Source: Bacteroidales bacterium
GTDB taxonomy: Bacteria > Bacteroidota > Bacteroidia > Bacteroidales > UBA932
NCBI GenBank assembly: GCA_022653675.1
Contig: JALCST010000009.1
Coordinates: 41,516 to 105,515, forward strand
Reading direction: 5' to 3'
DNA length: 64,000 nt
The first letter of the stretch is position 1, and the number at the start of each line of letters is the position of its first letter. The position numbers and the translations under genes are program-made. Under the pieces are notes generated by a model. The model had not been told where the DNA came from. It made no database searches and worked only from the letters and a program-made list of their open reading frames with translations. Shown here one piece after another: positions 52,722-61,701 of this stretch.

Positions 52722-55037
52722 TCATTTTCCATAGAATGTGACGCTCTGCCGGGCGCCAGACTGGTCCACAAGGGTGAGGACGTGCTTTCCCCCTGAAGGT
52801 ATTACAAGCATGTTGTGATTATCCGTAGTGCTTCCGATATATTTACCGTCCAGATGCCAGAATAACGTCGAGCCGGTATTGCGGTCGGCGGCGCGGAAGA
52901 CGGCTCCTTTTTTCCGGCCGTCCAATCCCCGTGTTGCGATTATGGTTTGTCCGGGAACGGGATATATGATTTCGACCGGATTTTCCCCGTCAGTCGCCCG
53001 CCTTAATGCGAGAAGTGGATGCAAAGGGGGAAGGGGCTTGTATTCGGGATGTATTCTCTCATAGTACCACTCTTCCGTGGGAGGGAGGACGAACCATGGC
53101 ACGTTCATTATTTCAGAAACCGGGCACACGTCGCTGTCCACTACGTATTTCATGTCCGGAGAGAGATGTACTATCCGATGGTAGGGACATCGTCCGGGCG
53201 TGCAGGCTGTTTTTGCTGGAACTTTTACCACTATCGAACTTTCACATGCAGGGGAAACCGGGAATCCGCTTTTCGAGCAGACCTCCACATCCTTCAGTTC
53301 GTCGACGGGTTCTTCAAACCATCCTGTAGGTGGCAATGCCGAGAATACGTCGAACATGACCGGGGCAGCGTAACCTACGCCCGTTACACCGGCCCGCCCT
53401 TCCCCGTCGGCGTTGCCTACCCAGACTCCCACCACGTATTCGGGTGTAACTCCGACCGCCCATGCATCCCGGTTGCCCCAACTGGTTCCCGTTTTCCATG
53501 CTACTTTTCGCGAAGACGGAAAATTCCGCCACGAACTTTCCTCTTCCGGGCGGTTAAGCTCGGAAAGGGCTTCGAACGTGAGCCAGCAAGCGGCCCTGGA
53601 AAGAGGAAATATGCCTTTGTGAAACGGGGTTCCTCCCTCGAGATCAAAGGCCATGTCCCGATATGCTTGGGCCAGATCCCGGAGTGTTATTTCGGCTCCC
53701 CCGAGAATCAACGACAAGCCGTAATGGGCTGCGTCCTTGTCTACGGTGGAGAATCCGAGTTCCTTGAGCAGGTCAAGGAACCTTTCTATGCCGAACGAGT
53801 CCAGCATGCGGACGGAAGGCACGTTCAGGGAACGTTCTATAACCTCGCATGCAGGGACCGCCCCGTCGAATGTGCGACTATAGTTGTGAGGAGAGAAGTC
53901 TTTGTAAGACAGAGGAGTGTCGTCTATGAGCATGGTCGGCAGGATCGTTCCTTCGTCTATCATGGCGGCATACAGGAACGGTTTCAACGTGCTTCCGCTA
54001 CTTCGGGGTGAAGTTATTATGTCCACATCTCCGCCTGTGTGGACTGATCCCTTCCGGCGTACGTTCCCGAAATAGGCCAGCGGATTACCGCTTTTCACGT
54101 CCAGCACTATCACGGCCATATTATTGACGAAGTTGCCGGAATATTTTTCGGCGTAATTAGCTGCAATACGGTTCACCCTCTTCTGCAGATGCAGGTCGAT
54201 TGAACTGTGTATGATTGCGTCCCCATGTTCCCTGCGGCATTTTTCGAGATAATGGTATGCGAAGTCTGGTATCGGGTAAGGGGCTTCCGGCAACGGCTCG
54301 TTTTTCGCCAGCATGCAATCTTCAGCCGACAGGATCCGGTTTTTTGCCATATTGTCCAGCAACGCATTGCGTTTGGTCAGCAGCATCCCTCGGTTCTTAC
54401 CTGGATGTATCAAAGATGGAGAATTGGGAAGGACGGCAAGCATTGCGGCTTCGGCCCATGACATGGTGGATGCCTTTCTCCCGAAATATCTTTCCGAAGC
54501 TGCCTCCAAACCTACTACGTTACCACCGAAAGGGGCGTTGGATGCATAAAGTGCCAGAATATCCCTTTTTGAACACCGAAGTTCCAGGCGTAGGGCCATT
54601 GCCGCTTCGACGCACTTTTCCCCTAATGTGCGCGGTTTCCCTTCGCGCATCAGCCTTATGGTTTGCATCGTTATCGTACTTGCTCCGCTGATTGTCCTTC
54701 CGCTTCTCATATTCTGAAAGGCCGCCCGTCCAACTGAAAGAAAATCCACGCCGGGATGTATATAGAACCTTTTATCCTCGCATTCCACAATCGCCTTCGC
54801 GAATTTTTGAGGCACCGTGTCGCATTCCGGGAAACGCCATTGCCCGTCTTCGGCTATCCTCGCCCCGGCCAGTGTCCCATCTGAAGAGTAGAGGATGGTC
54901 GAACGGGGCTTATCGAAAAGTTTCCCCGGAAGCAGGAAGACGAAAAGGAACAGAGGCACCAACGAGATACCTACGGCCGCCAACATTATTACACGGCTGC
55001 GTTTTTTGTAGAAAGCATGAAGTTGGAGAAGTCTCAC
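52722..55037 (-). CDS. pbpC: Penicillin-binding protein 1C
   Basis: Bifunctional inner-membrane peptidoglycan glycosyltransferase and transpeptidase-like protein. The membrane helix (MLAAVGISLVPLFLFVFLLP) is followed by the GT51 domain (CEDKRFYIHPGVDFLSVGRA, RTISGASTITMQTIRLM, FGGNVVGLEAASERYFG), the transpeptidase Ser in SSGSTLKPFLYAA, the KTG block WKTGTSWGNRDAW, and the C-terminal PBP1C-specific beta domain. The open frame extends to 55148 but would cross the neighbouring promoter; a GTG at 55037 gives the family-like basic start, and ATG 54986 is a shorter option. It lies back to back with alpha-2-macroglobulin, its usual partner. Confidence 0.9.
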   Translation of the reverse strand: MRLLQLHAFYKKRSRVIMLAAVGISLVPLFLFVFLLPGKLFDKPRSTILYSSDGTLAGARIAEDGQWRFPECDTVPQKFAKAIVECEDKRFYIHPGVDFLSVGRAAFQNMRSGRTISGASTITMQTIRLMREGKPRTLGEKCVEAAMALRLELRCSKRDILALYASNAPFGGNVVGLEAASERYFGRKASTMSWAEAAMLAVLPNSPSLIHPGKNRGMLLTKRNALLDNMAKNRILSAEDCMLAKNEPLPEAPYPIPDFAYHYLEKCRREHGDAIIHSSIDLHLQKRVNRIAANYAEKYSGNFVNNMAVIVLDVKSGNPLAYFGNVRRKGSVHTGGDVDIITSPRSSGSTLKPFLYAAMIDEGTILPTMLIDDTPLSYKDFSPHNYSRTFDGAVPACEVIERSLNVPSVRMLDSFGIERFLDLLKELGFSTVDKDAAHYGLSLILGGAEITLRDLAQAYRDMAFDLEGGTPFHKGIFPLSRAACWLTFEALSELNRPEEESSWRNFPSSRKVAWKTGTSWGNRDAWAVGVTPEYVVGVWVGNADGEGRAGVTGVGYAAPVMFDVFSALPPTGWFEEPVDELKDVEVCSKSGFPVSPACESSIVVKVPAKTACTPGRCPYHRIVHLSPDMKYVVDSDVCPVSEIMNVPWFVLPPTEEWYYERIHPEYKPLPPLHPLLALRRATDGENPVEIIYPVPGQTIIATRGLDGRKKGAVFRAADRNTGSTLFWHLDGKYIGSTTDNHNMLVIPSGGKHVLTLVDQSGARQSVTFYGK

Positions 55038-55048
55038 CGTTTTTTTGT

Positions 55049-55065
55049 TATTTTTGGCAAAAATA
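55049..55065. promoter_or_regulatory. Back-to-back -7 boxes shared by pbpC and alpha-2-macroglobulin genes
   Basis: Plus strand TATTTTTG (55049-55056) and minus strand TATTTTTG (CAAAAATA at 55058-55065) sit one base apart in a near-perfect palindrome. Each lies 16-25 bases before its gene's start codon. Polymerase could hardly occupy both at once. Confidence 0.55.
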
Positions 55066-55080
55066 CTTAAACATTTTCTT

Positions 55081-58000
55081 ATGCGTCGATACGGTTTTAT
55101 CCTTTTTGCAGCATTGCTGGTGATGATGAGCGCCGTTTCATGTGACAATGGCGGTTCTCAGGAGGTACTTTCAAAATACCTGGATTCCTATTCCGAATCT
55201 GTCACGTCCAAATCTCCGGTTGTCGTCAGGTTCAGCAGGGAACTTCCCGCAATAATGGACGGAGTTACTTCCGAAGAGCTTGGCAAAGGGATTTCCATAT
55301 TTCCGAAAGTACCGTTCAAGGCCGTCAGGACATCGGTCCGGACCATTACCATAACTCCTTCCGTTCCTCTTGAAAATTCCAGGACTTACAGGGTAAGGAT
55401 AAAATTGAAAAAGATATTGTCGGCAAAAGCTGAAATCCGTTCCCTGGAATTTCGTTTCACTACTCCCCCCGTCAGGTTCGATGTGACCGACGGAATCCAA
55501 GCGGTGCAGGGGGAAAGCGAAAGGGTATATGTACTCAGCGGAACTGTAAGTACAACCGACTATTGTGATTCCGCAAAAATAGAAAAGGGAATGAAGATCG
55601 ACGGAACCGATGCGTCCTTCAAATGGGTTCACTCGGCAGACGGACGTACACATGATTTTTCCGTTGCCGGGATAAGGAGCGGATCACAAACGAAAAACCT
55701 GAATCTGTACCATGACTATACTTCCATGGACGGAAATGCCAAGGGTGAAGATACTTTCAGTATCCCGGCAAAGGGGAACTTTTCGATAATGAACGTATCT
55801 GTGGTAAACGAACCCTTGTCGGTGGTGATTACTTTTTCCGATTTTCTCGATGTCGGCCAGGACGTTACCGCACTGGTGGGATTTTCTCCTTCTTTTCGAT
55901 ACAAATACAGTATCCAAAATTCGAAGATCAGGATTTTTCCTGACGAACGTAAGGCGGGAGATTACAAGATAAAGGTAAAAAAGGACCTGATGAGCTTTTA
56001 TGGAAAGAGCCTGGCGGATGAATACGTGGGAAGCATTACGATAGGGGATACCAAACCGTCCATAAAATGGCTCAGTAGCGGTAATGTGCTTCCTTCGGAC
56101 AATAAGTCGACCATGCTTTTCCAGTCCGTCAATTATATGAAGGCGGAAATAAGGGTGAAGAGGATTTACCGCAGCAATGTTTTGCAGTACCTGCAATACG
56201 ACCGGTGGGAGGCCAATTATGCGATAGACAAGGTCGCCAAGGTAATAGCCGATACCACCATCATACTGGGAAGCCAGGACGAAATAGCTGCAAAGGGGGG
56301 TGCGAATTACGGGGTAAACCTTCCGGATTTGTTCAAGGCTGAGCGCGGATGCATTTACAGGGTGGAAATACGCGGACTTGACCCCGTCCTGACCGGAAAC
56401 ATGACCGTGAACGGATATTTTAACGACAACTATTTCGGTGATTATTCCACTTATGACGAGAGGCATTGCGATGTGGTGGCGAGCGATCTGGGCATAATAG
56501 CGAAGGGAAATGCCAACGGCTATTACGATGTGTTCGTTACAGACCTTATTACAGGCAATCCGGTATCGAATGTTCATGTCAGGCTGTTCAATTATGTCCA
56601 TCAGCAGGTCGGACTTGCGGTTACCGATGCCAACGGGGAGGTCGAAGTACAGTGTACGGAAAAGGCTTTTGCCGTAGCGGTCAATCTTGGAAACGATGTG
56701 AATTATTTGAAGTTGGACAACGGGTCGTCGCTTTCCACCGATAACTTTGACGTAGGCGGTGTAGATGCTCCCAAGTCAATAAAGGCATATCTGTTCGGAG
56801 AGCGGGGAGTGTGGAGGCCCGGAGATACCATACATATAACTGCCGTCACCAGTTTTGGAAAGGACGCCGTTCCCGGGGGCTATCCTGTCGTAGCTGAACT
56901 TCTGAACCCCGACGGGAATGTAGTGCAGACTCTTACCGGTAAGAGCAAGGGATCCGGGATGTATCATTTCCCCTTTACGACTTCTTCAACAGACCGAACG
57001 GGACGTTGGAAGGTCCGCCTGGCAGTTGGCGACGAAACTTTCGAGAATCCGGTACTTATTGAGACTGTAAAACCCAACAGATTGAAAATAAAATTGAAGT
57101 ATGATGGAGGAGACATAGTGGACGAATCGGATATCAAATGTTCGTTGTCTTCGGAATGGCTCACCGGTGGTCCTGCCGCTGGTCTTGCAGTGAAGGCAGA
57201 TGCGACCGTGACCAGGGGAGAAACTTCTTTTGTCGGTTATGGAGATTATGTTTTCGAAGATGTCTGCCGTAAATTCAACCGTTCCGAATTTCCGCTGTTC
57301 GAAGGGAATCTGGATGCCGCCGGATGCCTGAAAGTGAACGGGGAGGCGAATGCAGGCAACCGTATGGTTCCCGGATTCCTGAATATGAATACAACCGTCC
57401 GAGTTTTTGAACGCTCCGGGGATTTCAGCGAATCGTCGTTCCCTGTGGAGGTGTCGCCGTTTAAAACCTATCTGGGAATGAAGCTGGAAGAGAAAAAAAC
57501 GGAATGGGGGGATAGTTTCGTGGATAAGGACGAGCCGCAAACCGTAAGTTTCGTTGCATTGGACAAGAATGGGAACAAGGTCTCCCTCGGCGATGCCAAG
57601 TTCGAAGTGTGCCGTGTGGACTGGACATGGTGGTGGAGTTCCACGGATAAGGATCTCGCATCGTATATGGAAGACGAAAGCATTACCCCGCTCGTAAGTG
57701 CGGATATCTCCCTTGAAAAGGGTTCGGCCGGTTATACCATGGATTTGAGCGATGCCAGTAACGGACTTTATTATTTCAGGATAAGCGATCCCAAGGGAGG
57801 ACATGCGGCGGCATGCCTGGCCGAAGTCCTTGATTCCAAGTCGGAAGGAAGTTCCACGGGAGGAGGGAACGGTTCCACTAAGCTTAGCACCACGATCGAC
57901 AAGGAAAAGTATGAAGTGGGCGAAACCGCCCGAATAACTATCCCTTCTTCAGGTAAGGCCCGGGCCTTGCTTTCGTTGGAGAAAAATGGCAATATCATGT

Positions 58001-60462
58001 ATGCCAAATGGATAAATTGCAAGGAAGGCAGTACGTCCATTCCTGTCAAGATCACATCTGAAATGCTCCCCAACGTGTATGCCTTCATAACCTTGATACA
58101 GCCTCACTCCAGCACTCTGAACGACGCTCCAATGCGCCTTTACGGCGTAAGGTGCATCGAAGTCGAGGATGTGTCTTCCCGCCTTAGGCCGGTAATAAGT
58201 TCGCCTGAAAGCGTCAAGCCGGAAAAGAAGCTTGACATAACCGTTTCCGAGAAGTCGGGCAGGGCTATGGATTACGTCCTCGAGGTGGTTGACGAGGGTC
58301 TTCTCGGTCTTACGAATTTCAAGACGCCTGATCCTTGGGACCACTTCTTTTCCAAGGAGGCCCTTTCGATCAGGACGTGGGACGTTTACGACGGCGTGAT
58401 CGGCGCATACGGCGGAAAAATATCGAGGCTGTTCGCAATAGGAGGAGGAGAAAGCGTCGGACGGGTCGACAGGAGCGAGCCGCAAAGGTTCCCTTCGGTA
58501 GTCAGGTATCTCGGACCTTTCAGGCTTCAGGCGGGCAAGGAGGCTAGACACCGGATTGATGTCCCTCTCTTTCTTGGATCGCTGCGGGTCATGGTCGTCG
58601 CATCGAACGGAAATGCTTACGGAAGCGCTTCCAAAGACGTAAAGGTCACAGAACCGCTTATGGTGCAGGCCACGCTCCCGCGCAAGGTGGGGACCGGTGA
58701 GGAGATAGTCCTTCCCGTAACTGTATTTACTACGGAAGGAGGTATCGCCTCGGCGAAAGTTAATGTAAGGACAGACTCGACGTTCACCGTCAAGGGTGAG
58801 TCGTCAAGGGAGGTCAAATGCGGTTCCGCCGGTGAGTATATGACATATTTCACTCTCGTTTCGAATGGTGTCGGCATGGGCAGGATTACCGTGACGGCCG
58901 ATGGCGGAGGCAACGGATCCAGAAGCGTTACCGAACTCGAAAGCGTCGACCGGACATCTCCGGCTGTAATCGCCGAATCTTTTGTCCTTGACGGCGGCGA
59001 GAGCAGGAATATGAATTTTGCTCTCGCAGGCAAGGCCGGAACGAACAGTGCGGGGATCGAAGCTTCCTCGGTGCCTTCCATGAATATTAAGAACAGGCTC
59101 GGATATCTCGCTGATTATCCTCACGGGTGCGTCGAACAAACGGTTTCGTCGGTTTTCCCGCTGTTGTATTTCGACCGGTTAACCGATTGCGATTCCGGAA
59201 CTTCGCTCGATTGTGAAAAGAGAGTCAAGGCGGCTATACGCAGGCTGGCCTCCTTCCGGAACGGGGACGGCTCGATGTCTTATTGGCCTGGTACATATGG
59301 AACGTCGGAGTGGGGCACGGCTTATGCGGCACATTTCCTTATCGAGGCTAAAAAGTGTGGCTACGCGGTCGACGTAAGTTTGTTGAACGGAACATTGAAA
59401 TATCTCAAAAATAATGTTTACCGTAGCATTGATCCGTTGACGAAAGCTTACTTTCTTTATGTAATGGCTTTAGGAGGCCTGCCTCAGAGAGGTGCCATGA
59501 ATGGTATGCGTGAGGAAATGTCCAAGTACGATTCGAGAACCGAATGGATGCTTGCCGCCGCCTATGCGCAGGACGGCCAGATTCCAGTAGCTAAGGAGAT
59601 AATAAAAGGTATCGGAGAAGCCCGAGATGGAGGAATGTCCTTCCAAACCTTCGGGAGCCGGGATCGCGACGATGCCGTGACGGCATTGGCTTATCTGAAG
59701 ACGAATAATTTCGTGAGCGCATTTTCAGTGGTCCGGAAACTTGCACGAGCACTGGATGACGGCGGCCATTTCATGAGCACGCAATCCATCGCTTGGGCAT
59801 TATACGCAGTCCATAGCTATATCGAGGCCGGAGGTGCAAAGGGAGGGGTGGATGTATCCGCTTCCGTTTCCGGTAACAAGTATGAAATGGTTACGGATAA
59901 ATTCACAGATTCCGCTGATCTGCTCTTAAAGGGGAACGAAACTTCGCTTGATGTCGAATTGACCAACAGAGGAACCGGGAAATGTTATATTACTCTATCA
60001 TCCAAAGGTATACCTAATAAAGGACAGGAAAGGACGGCTTCCAACGGACTTTCAGTGACGGTGTCATACGTTTGCAACGGCATATCCATAAATCCGGCTT
60101 CGGTTGTACAAGGCACTGATTTCACCGCTACAGCCACCGTCAGGAACATTTCCGGTTCCGCCGCCGCGAACATCGTCCTTACCCAGGAATTCCCTTCGGG
60201 ATGGGAGATCGGCAACGGACGCCTTTACGACGGGAACTACGATTATCCTTCCGGAGTCTCGTATCAGGATTTCAGGGACGACAGGGTTTACACATATATA
60301 GATTATATGCCTGCCGCTGCCGTGGTCAGGGTTCCGGTCAAATTGACCGCCACATACGAAGGCCGTTTCTACATGCCCGCCGTAAAGGTGGAGGAGATGT
60401 ACGACGACAAACTCTCGGCTACCGCAGCCGGTTTCTGGACGGAGGTGCGCCGTGCCAGGTAG
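55081..60462 (+). CDS. Bacterial alpha-2-macroglobulin lipoprotein (1793 aa)
   Basis: Very large periplasmic protease-trapping protein. The signal ends in SAVSC, giving a lipoprotein. Macroglobulin-type beta domains run through the first ~1150 residues, including RGVWRPGDTIHITAVTSFG (MG2 type) and VVDEGLLGLTNFKTPDPW. The thioester motif CVEQ is intact (Cys1350, in YPHGCVEQTVSSVFPL), followed by the alpha-helical thioester domain (SYWPGTYGTSEWGTAYAAHF) and the C-terminal MG10-like region. The longer start at 55045 would lie in the promoter, so ATG 55081 is used. It is divergent from pbpC, as these two genes are functionally linked in other bacteria. Confidence 0.94.
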   Translation: MRRYGFILFAALLVMMSAVSCDNGGSQEVLSKYLDSYSESVTSKSPVVVRFSRELPAIMDGVTSEELGKGISIFPKVPFKAVRTSVRTITITPSVPLENSRTYRVRIKLKKILSAKAEIRSLEFRFTTPPVRFDVTDGIQAVQGESERVYVLSGTVSTTDYCDSAKIEKGMKIDGTDASFKWVHSADGRTHDFSVAGIRSGSQTKNLNLYHDYTSMDGNAKGEDTFSIPAKGNFSIMNVSVVNEPLSVVITFSDFLDVGQDVTALVGFSPSFRYKYSIQNSKIRIFPDERKAGDYKIKVKKDLMSFYGKSLADEYVGSITIGDTKPSIKWLSSGNVLPSDNKSTMLFQSVNYMKAEIRVKRIYRSNVLQYLQYDRWEANYAIDKVAKVIADTTIILGSQDEIAAKGGANYGVNLPDLFKAERGCIYRVEIRGLDPVLTGNMTVNGYFNDNYFGDYSTYDERHCDVVASDLGIIAKGNANGYYDVFVTDLITGNPVSNVHVRLFNYVHQQVGLAVTDANGEVEVQCTEKAFAVAVNLGNDVNYLKLDNGSSLSTDNFDVGGVDAPKSIKAYLFGERGVWRPGDTIHITAVTSFGKDAVPGGYPVVAELLNPDGNVVQTLTGKSKGSGMYHFPFTTSSTDRTGRWKVRLAVGDETFENPVLIETVKPNRLKIKLKYDGGDIVDESDIKCSLSSEWLTGGPAAGLAVKADATVTRGETSFVGYGDYVFEDVCRKFNRSEFPLFEGNLDAAGCLKVNGEANAGNRMVPGFLNMNTTVRVFERSGDFSESSFPVEVSPFKTYLGMKLEEKKTEWGDSFVDKDEPQTVSFVALDKNGNKVSLGDAKFEVCRVDWTWWWSSTDKDLASYMEDESITPLVSADISLEKGSAGYTMDLSDASNGLYYFRISDPKGGHAAACLAEVLDSKSEGSSTGGGNGSTKLSTTIDKEKYEVGETARITIPSSGKARALLSLEKNGNIMYAKWINCKEGSTSIPVKITSEMLPNVYAFITLIQPHSSTLNDAPMRLYGVRCIEVEDVSSRLRPVISSPESVKPEKKLDITVSEKSGRAMDYVLEVVDEGLLGLTNFKTPDPWDHFFSKEALSIRTWDVYDGVIGAYGGKISRLFAIGGGESVGRVDRSEPQRFPSVVRYLGPFRLQAGKEARHRIDVPLFLGSLRVMVVASNGNAYGSASKDVKVTEPLMVQATLPRKVGTGEEIVLPVTVFTTEGGIASAKVNVRTDSTFTVKGESSREVKCGSAGEYMTYFTLVSNGVGMGRITVTADGGGNGSRSVTELESVDRTSPAVIAESFVLDGGESRNMNFALAGKAGTNSAGIEASSVPSMNIKNRLGYLADYPHGCVEQTVSSVFPLLYFDRLTDCDSGTSLDCEKRVKAAIRRLASFRNGDGSMSYWPGTYGTSEWGTAYAAHFLIEAKKCGYAVDVSLLNGTLKYLKNNVYRSIDPLTKAYFLYVMALGGLPQRGAMNGMREEMSKYDSRTEWMLAAAYAQDGQIPVAKEIIKGIGEARDGGMSFQTFGSRDRDDAVTALAYLKTNNFVSAFSVVRKLARALDDGGHFMSTQSIAWALYAVHSYIEAGGAKGGVDVSASVSGNKYEMVTDKFTDSADLLLKGNETSLDVELTNRGTGKCYITLSSKGIPNKGQERTASNGLSVTVSYVCNGISINPASVVQGTDFTATATVRNISGSAAANIVLTQEFPSGWEIGNGRLYDGNYDYPSGVSYQDFRDDRVYTYIDYMPAAAVVRVPVKLTATYEGRFYMPAVKVEEMYDDKLSATAAGFWTEVRRAR

Positions 60463-60469
60463 GGCTATC

Positions 60470-61696
60470 TTACCTCTCGGCGAATATTTTAATGATGTTC
60501 AGGATGACTTTTTCGGCCTTTTCCATCGATTCCACCGGAACGTATTCAAGTTTGCCGTGGAAGTTGTGACCACCAGCGAAGAGGTTAGGGCAAGGTAATC
60601 CCTTGAACGACAGGTTAGCTCCGTCGGTGCCTCCGCGTATTGGCTGTATGATGGGCTTAACTCCGGCGGCTTCCATCGCCTGGACAGCTATCGCGACTAT
60701 GTGGTAGTGTGGCTCGATCATCTTGCGCATGTTGTAATACTGGTCCTTTATTTCGGCAGTTACCGTTCCTTCGCCATATTTGCGATTCAGGAAATCGACG
60801 ACATCCTGCATCATTTTTTTCTTGGCTTCAAACTTCTGCATGTCGTGGTCGCGGATGATGTATTGGATGGTGGTTTCTTCCACGGTTCCCTTGAATCCTA
60901 TTATGTGGAAGAACCCTTCGTATTTTTCCGTAAACTCGGGTCTCTGTTCCACAGGAAGCATTCCGTTAAGTTCGCAGCCTATGATAATCGAATTCACCAT
61001 TTTGCCCTTCGCATAGCCCGGATGCAGATTGCTGCCCTGTATGTGTATCTTTGTGCTGGCCGCATTGAAATTCTCGAATTCCAGTTCGCCTACCGCTCCT
61101 CCGTCCATGGTATAAGCATATTTGGCTCCGAATTTCCTGACGTCGAATTTAACGACTCCGCGGCCTATTTCTTCGTCCGGGGTGAACGCTATTTTCACCG
61201 GGCCGTGTTCGACTTCAGGGTGGGAGGTCAGATATTCCGCTACTGCCATTATTTCGGCCACGCCGGCCTTGTCATCCGCCCCTAGCAACGTTGTGCCGTC
61301 GGTCGTTATCATTGTCTCTCCCTTGTATGCTGTCATTTCAGGGAAATCGCTTGTTTTCAGGGTGATACCCTTTCCCTTGTTGAGTACTATGTCTTCGCCG
61401 TTGTAGTTGCTTATTATCTGCGGTTTGATATCTTTTCCCGAAGCGTCGGGAGCTGTGTCGACGTGTGCTATGAATCCTACCGCGGGAACTTCCTTTTTCA
61501 AATTAGAAGGTATGGTGGCCATTACATATCCGTATTCGTCCATAGCAGCATCGGCTATACCCATGCCTTTGAGCTCTTCGGCCAACAGTTTTAGCAGAAT
61601 GAGCTGCTTCTCCGTGGACGGCTGGTTTTCGTTGTCCTCGTTTGATTGTGTGTCGTAAGAAATGTACCTTAGAAATTTATCTTTTACAGTTTCCAT
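60470..61696 (-). CDS. pepT: Peptidase T (tripeptide aminopeptidase)
   Basis: Cytosolic M20B zinc peptidase removing N-terminal residues from tripeptides. Metal-site blocks are AHVDTAPDASGKDIKP (His about 80), GADDKAGVAEIMAV, FTPDEEIGRGVVKFD and, at the end, GGHNFHGKLEYVPVESM. The glycine-rich RGGTDGANLSFKGLPCPN is the family signature. At 408 residues it is normal. It sits 5 bases after the OPT transporter gene on the same strand, so imported oligopeptides and their breakdown are probably co-expressed. Confidence 0.96.
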   Translation of the reverse strand: METVKDKFLRYISYDTQSNEDNENQPSTEKQLILLKLLAEELKGMGIADAAMDEYGYVMATIPSNLKKEVPAVGFIAHVDTAPDASGKDIKPQIISNYNGEDIVLNKGKGITLKTSDFPEMTAYKGETMITTDGTTLLGADDKAGVAEIMAVAEYLTSHPEVEHGPVKIAFTPDEEIGRGVVKFDVRKFGAKYAYTMDGGAVGELEFENFNAASTKIHIQGSNLHPGYAKGKMVNSIIIGCELNGMLPVEQRPEFTEKYEGFFHIIGFKGTVEETTIQYIIRDHDMQKFEAKKKMMQDVVDFLNRKYGEGTVTAEIKDQYYNMRKMIEPHYHIVAIAVQAMEAAGVKPIIQPIRGGTDGANLSFKGLPCPNLFAGGHNFHGKLEYVPVESMEKAEKVILNIIKIFAER

Positions 61697-61701
61697 TTTT
61701 T

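Noticed and set aside
55684..56601. 305-codon frame antisense to the alpha-2-macroglobulin gene
   Set aside because: It lies wholly within a conserved gene on the other strand and has no recognisable domain or ribosome site.
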